In this document: positions 17,723-24,810 of the stretch, piece after piece
Layout: each line of letters starts with the position of its first letter
Numbering within the stretch: position 1 is the first letter of the stretch
Source: an uncultured Clostridia bacterium
GTDB lineage: Bacteria > Bacillota > Clostridia > Christensenellales > Borkfalkiaceae
Length of the DNA stretch: 64,000 bases
Direction: 5' to 3'
NCBI GenBank assembly: GCA_947053545.1
Contig: CAMRSY010000003.1
Location: 1 to 64,000 of the forward strand
Position numbers and translations under genes: made by a program
Notes under the pieces: generated by a model
What the model saw: only the letters and a program-made list of their open reading frames with translations
Told to the model about the DNA's origin: nothing
Database searches by the model: none

Positions 17723-19396
17723 ATGAGCAAAACTGACACGATAGATTTAAGCGCCGACAGGCTGATATCGATAGCGGCGGACTGCGTAGAGGAGCACGAC
17801 TATATTGCCGCGCTTAAAATGCTTAATAAAAACGCGGTTTTAAACGGCAACGACGAAGATTCGTATATGCTGTACGCCGAAACGTTCGACGATATGGGTC
17901 TGTACGAAAAGTGCGTAAACGGCTGGTTTAAATATATCGATTACGCGGGAGCAACCGCCGATTATGCGGAAGCTTATGAAGGGCTTGCAGTTTCCTTTAT
18001 GAATATGGGGCTGGACAGTTTCGCCGCGTTTTACTACAATAAGCTTTTAATGGAGACGGACAGCGGGCTTACGGCGCAAAACAGACAGGAAATTATAGAA
18101 GCTTTTTTAAAAAGCGAAAAACCTCCTTTGCGCTTTGCATATCCGCCCCGTCTGGTAGATTATTCGGTCGAGTTGGAAAACGGCGTTGAGTATATGCGCA
18201 AAAACGAATTTGAAAACGCTGTAAAAGAATTTTCAAAGGTGGACGAAGCAAGCGAAAAGTATACTGCGGCGCGCAACTATATCGCAATGTGCGAGGTGAT
18301 TAGCGACAGAAACGAACAGGCAGAAGAGGAATGCCGCGCAATTTTGAAGCGCGACCCGCAAAACGTGCAGGCGCTTACTACTCTTGCCGCCGTAAAAAGC
18401 CAGCAGCATAAAAGCGAAGAGGCAAAGGAAATTGCGGGAAGGCTTTTGGAAATAGACCCGTCTGACGGTGAGGAACTTTATAAAATAGCCACGGTTTGTT
18501 GCGAAAACGGTATGCACGAACAGGCTTATTCAATTTTCTGCCGCCTAGACGAACGTTTTATTTACGATAGCTCGTTGCTTTATTTCAAAGCCGTTGCGGC
18601 GTATAATTGCGGCAAGGTTGAAAAAAGTTTGGAAATATTCGACACGCTTTTAACAATATATCCTAACGCCGTCACCGCCGATTACTGGCATTACGAAGTG
18701 CTTAAGGAAAGCAAAAAACCGCAAAAAGAGCGCCGGACTCTCGAATATTTTTACCGCTTGCCGAAAGCGGAGTGCGAAACAAACATAAGCTTTTTATCGG
18801 CGTTTAACCGCTTAACCGACGCCGCGGCGCAAAAACTTTGCAAGGAAACCGACGTTACGGCGGCAATTCACTGGTGTTTAGACGAAGGCGACGGCAATTC
18901 GTCTTACGAATTAAAACTGTTGGGTGCTATGAGCGCTGTTAAAGGCGGGCTTGAAGATACCGTGCGCGATATTCTTCTTGACGCATTTTTGCAGGACGGA
19001 ATTAAGCTTGATATGTTAAGCGCGCTTGCCTCCCGAAATGGCGAGGGGGAGTACGGAATTGTGGTATGCAACCTTTACAAAAAAGTTACCGTAGTGCCGT
19101 TGAATATAGGCAGAAATAAAAAAAAGATTTTCCTGCGTGCGTACGGTTTGGCATTTTCGCGGTTTGCTATGCTTGAAAGCGAGTATCCTTTTATGCTTGC
19201 CGCCGCCGCTGAAAAACTGTATTTTAAACTGGAAAGCGAGGGCAGGCTGAATATCTGCCGTTCAGACGCCTGTTTGGCTGCGGCAATGTTAAAATTTTCC
19301 GAAATAAAAGAAAGCGGATTAACCGAGGAACAGATATGTTCGTTTTTTGGCGCGGACGCGGGAAAGGTAAACGAAATTTTGGGGATAGAACAATGA
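17723..19396 (+). CDS. TPR-repeat protein
   Basis: The 557-residue soluble protein has several tetratricopeptide-like helical pairs, e.g. around residues 20-120 and 145-330, with typical Ala/Gly/Tyr spacing. A helical C-terminal region follows. There is no signal peptide or membrane segment. Such proteins are scaffolds and the partner is unknown; adjacency to hsp33 suggests protein quality control, but that is only inference. The start follows AAGGGA four bases after hslO. Its TGA overlaps the next ATG (ATGA). Confidence 0.8.
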   Translation: MSKTDTIDLSADRLISIAADCVEEHDYIAALKMLNKNAVLNGNDEDSYMLYAETFDDMGLYEKCVNGWFKYIDYAGATADYAEAYEGLAVSFMNMGLDSFAAFYYNKLLMETDSGLTAQNRQEIIEAFLKSEKPPLRFAYPPRLVDYSVELENGVEYMRKNEFENAVKEFSKVDEASEKYTAARNYIAMCEVISDRNEQAEEECRAILKRDPQNVQALTTLAAVKSQQHKSEEAKEIAGRLLEIDPSDGEELYKIATVCCENGMHEQAYSIFCRLDERFIYDSSLLYFKAVAAYNCGKVEKSLEIFDTLLTIYPNAVTADYWHYEVLKESKKPQKERRTLEYFYRLPKAECETNISFLSAFNRLTDAAAQKLCKETDVTAAIHWCLDEGDGNSSYELKLLGAMSAVKGGLEDTVRDILLDAFLQDGIKLDMLSALASRNGEGEYGIVVCNLYKKVTVVPLNIGRNKKKIFLRAYGLAFSRFAMLESEYPFMLAAAAEKLYFKLESEGRLNICRSDACLAAAMLKFSEIKESGLTEEQICSFFGADAGKVNEILGIEQ

Positions 19397-20226
19397 AACT
19401 TTACGATTTCGACGGAATGTTTGATGAGAAATTGTCCGGGTATATACGTAAAAATGCGGACAAGCATAAAGAAAGGGAGTGGGAAGACATAATACCCGCT
19501 ATGTATGCGCGTTTCGGCGATACGGTTATAAAATCGCTGGGCGTTTCGCCCAACCGCTACTACGCGGAAATGGACGACACAACGCTGGTAAACTGCCTTC
19601 GCGCCCATTTAAAGCAGAACGTGGCGGTAAGCGAATTCTTGTGCAACGCTATCGAGAGCCGCAACGCGGACGAACTGTTAATTCCGCTGCTTTCGGGAAC
19701 GGACGACGAAATAGGTTACGCGCTTAATCTTCTGGGCGCAAGCAGGGCGGCGTTGCCCGAGTATATGCGCCTGATAAAAGATAGCGCAAGCGAAGACGTC
19801 AAAAATACCTGCGTCGATTATTTGAAGGAGTATGCGGACGACGTAAAAGAAGAGGCGCTTGCAAATTATTATGCGGGCGTAGAGCGGGAGTATATGCTTG
19901 AAATACTTTCGCGCTGCGTAATTAAGTCGGAGCAAATTTACGAAATTTTACTTAAAGAATTTAAACTTGCCGATGAAAATCTGCCTATGCGCGCAAGTTA
20001 TCTTGCAGCTTACGGAGACGAGCGCGCGCTGCCCGATTTGCTGGATAAAATAGACGGCGACGGCATAACTTTTATCGAATATCAGGAACTTAAATATGCT
20101 ATTGAAAGTTTGGGCGGCAGTTACGAGAAAGAGCGCGACTTTTCTTCCGACCCTTATTATCAGGCGGTAAAAGCCCACAGCATAAGCCAAGCGGATATAT
20201 TCGGCGAATTGCCCGACAAAAAATAA
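19393..20226 (+). CDS. HEAT-repeat-like helical protein
   Basis: The 277-residue product is almost entirely helical. It has repeated blocks resembling HEAT/Armadillo repeats, such as ADELLIPLLSGTDDEIGYAL and DERALPDLLDKIDG. It has no membrane segment or enzyme motif. The start ATG at 19393 overlaps the TPR gene stop in an ATGA arrangement, so the two are co-translated and probably work together. I do not recognise a named family. Confidence 0.78.
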   Translation: MKLYDFDGMFDEKLSGYIRKNADKHKEREWEDIIPAMYARFGDTVIKSLGVSPNRYYAEMDDTTLVNCLRAHLKQNVAVSEFLCNAIESRNADELLIPLLSGTDDEIGYALNLLGASRAALPEYMRLIKDSASEDVKNTCVDYLKEYADDVKEEALANYYAGVEREYMLEILSRCVIKSEQIYEILLKEFKLADENLPMRASYLAAYGDERALPDLLDKIDGDGITFIEYQELKYAIESLGGSYEKERDFSSDPYYQAVKAHSISQADIFGELPDKK

Positions 20227-20246
20227 AATTATTAAAACGCGATTAA

Positions 20247-20286
20247 ACCTCCGAAACTTGTCAATAACAGTTTCGGAGGTGTTTTT
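20247..20286 (+). terminator. Terminator-like hairpin that contains the next gene's Shine-Dalgarno
   Basis: A perfect 12-bp inverted repeat ACCTCCGAAACT/AGTTTCGGAGGT (20247-20258 and 20269-20280) with a 10-base loop is followed by GTTTTT, and the ATG at 20287 comes next. It sits 20 bases after the HEAT-like gene and looks like its terminator. However, the GGAGG of the following gene is buried in the 3' arm. It may work as a terminator, a translation-blocking hairpin, or both. Confidence 0.75.
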
Positions 20287-20475
20287 ATGACACAGTTAAC
20301 GTCAAAAGAACTTACTATGATAACCGACGCCCTCACGTTCGAGGGGCTGATTTGCAGAAAGGCAAGGGCGTATTCGCGTTCGCTTACCGATACCGATTTG
20401 GCGGACGTAATGTCGCGTGTTGCCGACGAGCACCAGAGAAGATATAACGAATTGCTTGCAATTATAGGAGGTTAA
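20287..20475 (+). CDS. Small CotF-like helical protein
   Basis: The 62-residue protein starts right after the hairpin at 20247 and uses GGAGG in that hairpin. It is helical, with an ITDALTFEGLICRKARAY segment and a DEHQRRYNELLAI segment. These resemble the ferritin-like helical pair of small coat proteins in Clostridia that accompany CotF. The pairing with the downstream CotF-like gene supports a coat role, but the protein is short, so the assignment is tentative. Confidence 0.65.
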   Translation: MTQLTSKELTMITDALTFEGLICRKARAYSRSLTDTDLADVMSRVADEHQRRYNELLAIIGG

Positions 20476-20481
20476 AGATAT

Positions 20482-20772
20482 ATGAAATCGTCGAAGAGCA
20501 ATACTCAGTTAAACGAAAAGGACGCAATTTTGGATATGCTTGAAAGCGAAAAACAGCTTATGTCGTTTTATACGACGGCGCTTTTCGAAGGCAGTTCAAA
20601 AAGTATAAGAAAGGGTTTTACCGCCCACCTGAATTCAGTTGCGGAAAACCAGTACTGCCTGTATAACCAAATGTCAACGCGCGGTTACGTTCAGCCCGCG
20701 CCCGCGCAAAAACAGATGATAGACCAGACTTGCGATACCTTTAAAAAGCAACAGAAACAGCTTGCTCAATAA
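20482..20772 (+). CDS. Spore coat protein, CotF family
   Basis: The 96-residue product matches the pattern of the CotF/coat family: NEKDAILDMLESEKQLMSFY near residue 12, then helices, then NQMSTRGYVQPAPA near the C-terminus, where relatives have QMxxRGWYxPxPA. Its ATG follows ATAGGAGG and lies six bases after the previous gene. CotF proteins are placed in the outer spore layer of Bacillus; a role here is inferred. A convergent terminator follows. Confidence 0.82.
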   Translation: MKSSKSNTQLNEKDAILDMLESEKQLMSFYTTALFEGSSKSIRKGFTAHLNSVAENQYCLYNQMSTRGYVQPAPAQKQMIDQTCDTFKKQQKQLAQ

Positions 20773-20784
20773 ATTAATTTTAAA

Positions 20785-20812
20785 GCGCCGCGGCTTTTAT
20801 AAGCCGCGGCGC
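20785..20812. terminator. Bidirectional terminator between coat gene and apgM
   Basis: A perfect 12-bp stem GCGCCGCGGCTT/AAGCCGCGGCGC with loop TTAT lies between convergent genes. T-rich sequence follows it on the minus side (TTTAAAATTAATTTA); the plus side is weaker. Confidence 0.75.
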
Positions 20813-20862
20813 AGTTCGTTTAAGTAATATTGCCCCCGTAATATGCCGCATTTAACGCGTTT

Positions 20863-22077
20863 TTATTTAACGGAAAGCAGTCTTTCTATAAGTTTGTAGC
20901 CGTCGGCTACATATTGCCCCGTCTTTGCCGCTTCGTCTTCGGTATAGCGTTGCGCGCCGTTTCCCATATTTCGTGCATTAGTATAAATTAAGTAGGGCAC
21001 GGGTTCGGAAACGTGCGTTTTGCACGCGCAGGGGGTGGGATGGTCGGGAGTAACAAGCACGGCAAAATTTCCCCCCGCCGCGGACAGGCGTTCAATCAAC
21101 GTAGGTATTACAATTTTGTCTATTTGTTCAATAGAATAAATTTTATGCTCGATATCGCCGTGGTGTCCGCACTCGTCCGGAGCTTCCATATGAATATAAA
21201 CGAAATCCAGCCCCGAAATAAGCGCGTCGGCAGCGGCAATCGCCTTGCCTTTAAAGTCGGTGTCGTAGTTGCCGGTAGCGCCTTCAACGTCGATTATTTC
21301 CATATCCGCAAGCATACCTATGCCTTTTACAAGGTCTACGGCCGAAATAATTCCGCCTTTCAATCCGCGCATTTTTTCAAACGGGCTTAAGGCCGGTTTG
21401 GTTCCCTCGCCCCAAAGCCAGATAGAGTTTGCGGGCTTTTTGCCTTCGGCAATTCTTTTAAGGTTAACGGGGTGGTCTGCCATTATTTCCGCGCTCTTTT
21501 TCATCATTGCAAGATAAGCGTCGCCAAGCTTGCCCTTGGGCAGGTGCTCGGTAATTTTCCGGTCGGAAATGTCGTGCGGAGGAGTTAAATCGTGCGCCGT
21601 TACGCCGTCTTTAACCACAAGACAGTGGCGGTACGATATGCCGGGGTAAAATGTGAATTTTTCGTCGTCCAAGCTATTTTTCAAAAAGCTTATCAATTCC
21701 GCCGCTTCTTCGGTGGAAATCTCCCCTGCCGAATAGTCCAGCATTGTTCTGTCTTCGTATTTTTTTTCTTCCGAAAGGGTTACAAGATTACAGCGCAGGG
21801 TAACGTCTGTATCAGTTAATTTTATTCCCATCGAAACGGCTTCCAACGGCGAACGTCCCGTATAGTAATCCTTTGGGTTAAATCCCAGTACCGACATATT
21901 AGCAACGTCGCTGCCCGGCTTCATACCGTCGGGCACGGTTTTGCATAAGCCTACCTCCGAAACGGGGGCAAGCTTGTTTAAGGTGTTTGTAACCGCGGCT
22001 TCAAGGCAGGTTTTATTATTTAAAGCGGAAATTTTCCAATCTGCCATTCCGTCGCCCAAAACAACAATATATTTCAT
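20863..22077 (-). CDS. apgM: Cofactor-independent phosphoglycerate mutase, archaeal-type (ApgM)
   Basis: The 404-residue alkaline-phosphatase-superfamily enzyme resembles ApgM, which interconverts 3- and 2-phosphoglycerate without bisphosphoglycerate. The N-terminal metal motif is VVLGDGMADW. The conserved block GSDVANMSVLGF carries the phosphorylated serine. HMEAPDECGHHGD and TPDHPTP carry metal ligands. Related proteins have also been assigned as homoserine kinases in some bacteria, so glycolysis versus threonine synthesis is not settled. The ATG at 22077 overlaps the ung stop (ATGA); it is the last gene of the mtnN-luxS-ung-apgM operon. Confidence 0.88.
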   Translation of the reverse strand: MKYIVVLGDGMADWKISALNNKTCLEAAVTNTLNKLAPVSEVGLCKTVPDGMKPGSDVANMSVLGFNPKDYYTGRSPLEAVSMGIKLTDTDVTLRCNLVTLSEEKKYEDRTMLDYSAGEISTEEAAELISFLKNSLDDEKFTFYPGISYRHCLVVKDGVTAHDLTPPHDISDRKITEHLPKGKLGDAYLAMMKKSAEIMADHPVNLKRIAEGKKPANSIWLWGEGTKPALSPFEKMRGLKGGIISAVDLVKGIGMLADMEIIDVEGATGNYDTDFKGKAIAAADALISGLDFVYIHMEAPDECGHHGDIEHKIYSIEQIDKIVIPTLIERLSAAGGNFAVLVTPDHPTPCACKTHVSEPVPYLIYTNARNMGNGAQRYTEDEAAKTGQYVADGYKLIERLLSVK

Positions 22078-22757
22078 AATATCTCCTGATTATTCAAATC
22101 CCAGTCAATCGGTTCTTTTCCGCGTGATTGAAGATATGAGTTAGTTTTAGAAAAGAATCCGCAACCGAAAAATCCGTTGTAAGCGGATAAGGGGGAAGGG
22201 TGTGCGCACTGCAGAATAAGGTGTTTCCGCTGGTCGATAAGCGGCGCTTTACTGCGCGCGTTTCCGCCCCATAATATAAATACTATGCCGTCGCATTTTT
22301 CCGAAATAATTTTTATAACGCTGTCGGTAAACCATGCCCAGCCGCATTTCGAGTGGCTGTTAGCCAGGTGTTCGCGCACGGTTAACGTTGTGTTCAAAAG
22401 TAAAACACCCTCGTTTGCCCATTTGGTCAAATCGCCGCAGGCGGGTTGTTTTATATTTAAATCGCTTTCTATTTCCTTATAAATGTTTTGCAGAGAAGGG
22501 GGAATAGCAACGCCTTTCTTTACCGAAAAGCACAGCCCGTGCGCCTGATTGGGTTCGTGATAGGGGTCTTGCCCCAAAATTACCGCCTTCAGCTTATTTA
22601 CAGGAGTAAAACGGAAGCAGTTGAAAAGGTCGTACATATCGGGGTAGATTATGTGCGTGGAATATTCGCGTTTTAAAAATTCACGTATTTTAAGGTATCG
22701 CTCGTCCGCAAATAACTCAGCCAGCAGTTCGTCCCAGCCGCCGCCCAAACTTATCAT
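22074..22757 (-). CDS. ung: Uracil-DNA glycosylase, family 1
   Basis: Ung removes uracil from DNA to start base excision repair. The 227-residue length is normal. The catalytic Asp is residue 64 in GQDPYHEP, and the C-terminal HPSPLSAYNGFFGCGFF holds the catalytic His. I start at ATG 22757, which follows TGGAGG and overlaps the luxS stop (ATGA); an in-frame upstream extension lies inside luxS. Presence in a methyl-cycle operon seems positional rather than functional. Confidence 0.95.
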   Translation of the reverse strand: MISLGGGWDELLAELFADERYLKIREFLKREYSTHIIYPDMYDLFNCFRFTPVNKLKAVILGQDPYHEPNQAHGLCFSVKKGVAIPPSLQNIYKEIESDLNIKQPACGDLTKWANEGVLLLNTTLTVREHLANSHSKCGWAWFTDSVIKIISEKCDGIVFILWGGNARSKAPLIDQRKHLILQCAHPSPLSAYNGFFGCGFFSKTNSYLQSRGKEPIDWDLNNQEIL

Positions 22758-23185
22758 TGAAGTTCCTCCAAAATTTTTGCGTACTCCGCGATTTCGCGCC
22801 TTGCGTCTGCAAGGTCGTGTTCGCGATAATTTCCGCACTCTTCGCGCCTGTTGCCGGGAATTTCGTCAAGGGCAAGCGCAACGGCGCAGCTTTCTGATAA
22901 AAGTTTAATAATTTCGTCGCGGCTTAAATTTACCGTTAAAAGATAAAAACCCGTTCGGCAGCCCATAGGTCCGAAATAAATCACGTCGTCTTTCTTGTCC
23001 GAATTTCTTAAAACGGTAGCTAAAAGGTGTTCTACGGTATGTAAAGCCTTCAGCGTAATATAGTCGCCCGCGTTAGGTTTTTTAAAGCGCAAGTCCCACG
23101 TGGTTATTCCGCGCATTTCAACCGATTTATGCAAACCTACGTCAAGACGGTCGTGATTTTTGGAAAAAGAAGGTATTTTATCCAT
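22754..23185 (-). CDS. luxS: S-ribosylhomocysteine lyase LuxS
   Basis: LuxS cleaves S-ribosylhomocysteine into homocysteine and the autoinducer-2 precursor. The 143-residue product has the metal-binding motif HTVEH (His 49 and 53) and the catalytic cysteine in REECGNYREHDL near residue 120. I choose ATG 23185, eight bases inside the end of mtnN; a TTG six bases upstream is possible. It acts directly after MtnN: SAH to SRH, then homocysteine. Confidence 0.95.
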   Translation of the reverse strand: MDKIPSFSKNHDRLDVGLHKSVEMRGITTWDLRFKKPNAGDYITLKALHTVEHLLATVLRNSDKKDDVIYFGPMGCRTGFYLLTVNLSRDEIIKLLSESCAVALALDEIPGNRREECGNYREHDLADARREIAEYAKILEELQ

Positions 23186-23840
23186 TTTCAACCGCCGTAA
23201 AAATTTTTTCTATGTTCTCGCCGGTATTTTTTGCGCACAACGCCAAATTAAGCGCAAACTGCGCGGTAGTGCTGCCGGCGCCTGCCACGTCGGATATTGC
23301 TTTAAACGAATAAAACGGAACGTCTGCGTGTTTGCATACCTGCGCAATCGCGCCGCCCTCCATGTCGCGGATATCCGCTTTCAAAACTTCCGTCAAAAGC
23401 AAAAAGTCACGTTTCGAGTCGTTAAACCTGTCTCCCGTAGCCAACCGCTTTGCGGGGAAGGCGGAGGTAACGGCAAGTTTAAGGTATGGTTCGGAAAATT
23501 CGTTTAACGTGCCTATATGCGTTCCGTTAATCTGAACCAGGTCGAAATCGTACTGAACGGCGTGTGAAACCGAATAAATTTTGCCCGTTTCCGTACCTGC
23601 GTTAAGCCCGCCGGCTACGCCGATATTTACAACTTTATCAGCGCCCATACAGTCTATTGCGTATTGCGCGCCCGCCGCCGCGTTTACTTTACCAACACCG
23701 CAAACCACAACGCCAGCAGGTTTTTCAAAAAGCGTGCCGGTAACAATTTTTTTGCCGTGTAAAGTTTTTTCAACTTTATCCTTCATTCTGTAAAGCAAAG
23801 GTTCCGCTTCGCTTTCCATAGCTATAACAAATACGATCAT
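23178..23840 (-). CDS. mtnN: 5'-methylthioadenosine/S-adenosylhomocysteine nucleosidase
   Basis: MtnN hydrolyses SAH and MTA, releasing adenine. The 220-residue protein begins with the typical VIAMESEAEP, then has VCGVGKVNAAAGAQYAID, VNIGVAGGL, the substrate-binding DMEGGAIAQV and the catalytic Asp in AISDVAG. It is first in the operon with luxS, ung and apgM. The start codon lies only six bases downstream of the -10 box, and there is no Shine-Dalgarno, so the mRNA is probably leaderless at this gene. Confidence 0.95.
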   Translation of the reverse strand: MIVFVIAMESEAEPLLYRMKDKVEKTLHGKKIVTGTLFEKPAGVVVCGVGKVNAAAGAQYAIDCMGADKVVNIGVAGGLNAGTETGKIYSVSHAVQYDFDLVQINGTHIGTLNEFSEPYLKLAVTSAFPAKRLATGDRFNDSKRDFLLLTEVLKADIRDMEGGAIAQVCKHADVPFYSFKAISDVAGAGSTTAQFALNLALCAKNTGENIEKIFTAVENG

Positions 23841-23846
23841 AATAAA

Positions 23847-23875
23847 ATTATAGCATTTTGCAGGTTGGTTTGCAA
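23847..23875 (-). promoter_or_regulatory. mtnN operon promoter TTGCAA-17-TATAAT (leaderless)
   Basis: On the minus strand the -35 is TTGCAA (23875-23870) and the -10 is TATAAT (23852-23847), with a 17-bp spacer. Six bases then separate the -10 from the ATG at 23840, so the expected transcript start falls on or within about 3 bases of the start codon. Confidence 0.75.
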
Positions 23876-23921
23876 GTTAATTACAGTATTTTCACGCGGC
23901 GCGATACATACATTATTATGT

Positions 23922-24581
23922 ATGAAAAAGCGGCGTAAACATAAAAGGCTTAAAATAATTCTCGCAATTATATCGCTTTTGTTTATAGCGGTGCTGATGT
24001 TTTTTCAGCGCAACGTCACAAAAATTTTAATTTCCATAAGCGAGGCGACAATACGCTCGATTACCACCGTGGCGGTAAACGACGCCATTTACTACACGCT
24101 TAACGACAGCTTGCGTTACGAGGATTTAATAAAAATTACTTACGATGCGGCGGGCGACGTTTCCACCATTACGACCGACAGTCTTAAAATAAACAAAATT
24201 GCGAGAGATACGGCTTATCTCTCGCAGGAAAATTTGACAAGAATGAGTGAAGCGGGTATACAGGTGCCGGTAGGCGCGCTTACGGGAATTGAAACGCTTG
24301 CGGGTTTCGGGCGGAAAATAAACATAAAAATAATTCCGATATCCAACGTTGAATGCCGCTTTGTTTCAAAATTTACCGCAGCCGGCATCAATCAGACAAA
24401 ACATTCGCTGTATCTTGAAATAGTGTCGTCGATATCGATTATTCTGCCCGATAAAACCAGCGATTTGGCTTCGACGATAGAGGTGCTCATATGCGAAAGC
24501 GTTATTGCGGGCAAGATACCCGACACTTATTTGCAGGCTTCTTTGGCTGGGGAGGGCGGGGCGCTTGTGCCTAAAAAATAA
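23922..24581 (+). CDS. yunB: Sporulation protein YunB
   Basis: The 219-residue protein has one N-terminal membrane segment (about residues 9-30) after a Lys/Arg-rich start. The YunB-family blocks are present: AVNDAIYYTLND, IKITYDAAGDVSTITTDSLKIN, IQVPVGALTG, FTAAGINQTKHSLYLE, and a C-terminal VPDTY-like IPDTYLQ. YunB is a mother-cell protein needed for normal sporulation in Bacillus. I start at ATG 23922; upstream in-frame codons lie in the mtnN promoter region. It is a single gene followed by a hairpin at 24585. Confidence 0.9.
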   Translation: MKKRRKHKRLKIILAIISLLFIAVLMFFQRNVTKILISISEATIRSITTVAVNDAIYYTLNDSLRYEDLIKITYDAAGDVSTITTDSLKINKIARDTAYLSQENLTRMSEAGIQVPVGALTGIETLAGFGRKINIKIIPISNVECRFVSKFTAAGINQTKHSLYLEIVSSISIILPDKTSDLASTIEVLICESVIAGKIPDTYLQASLAGEGGALVPKK

Positions 24582-24584
24582 ATT

Positions 24585-24627
24585 CCGCGGCGAAATTTTC
24601 ACCGCGGCTTTAAAATTTATTTTTGCT
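24585..24627 (+). terminator. Terminator after yunB
   Basis: CCGCGG (24585-24590) pairs with CCGCGG (24602-24607), with a few extra inner pairs, followed by CTTTAAAATTTATTTTT. The rest of the gap to 24810 shows nothing I can name. Confidence 0.65.
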
Positions 24628-24810
24628 ATGTTTTTCAATTCGTCTTTGTATTGTGTAAAACCAACTTTTTCATCCGCAGGCAAAACGTCAGTAATGCGGT
24701 ACCGTAAGATATAATTGCTTTAATTTCAACGTTTTTCTGTAATGCGGAGGAGTGCGCTGTTAAGTTGTTTTTGTCGTTTTGACTGTCATATAATTTTTTT
24801 GCGCGTTTAT

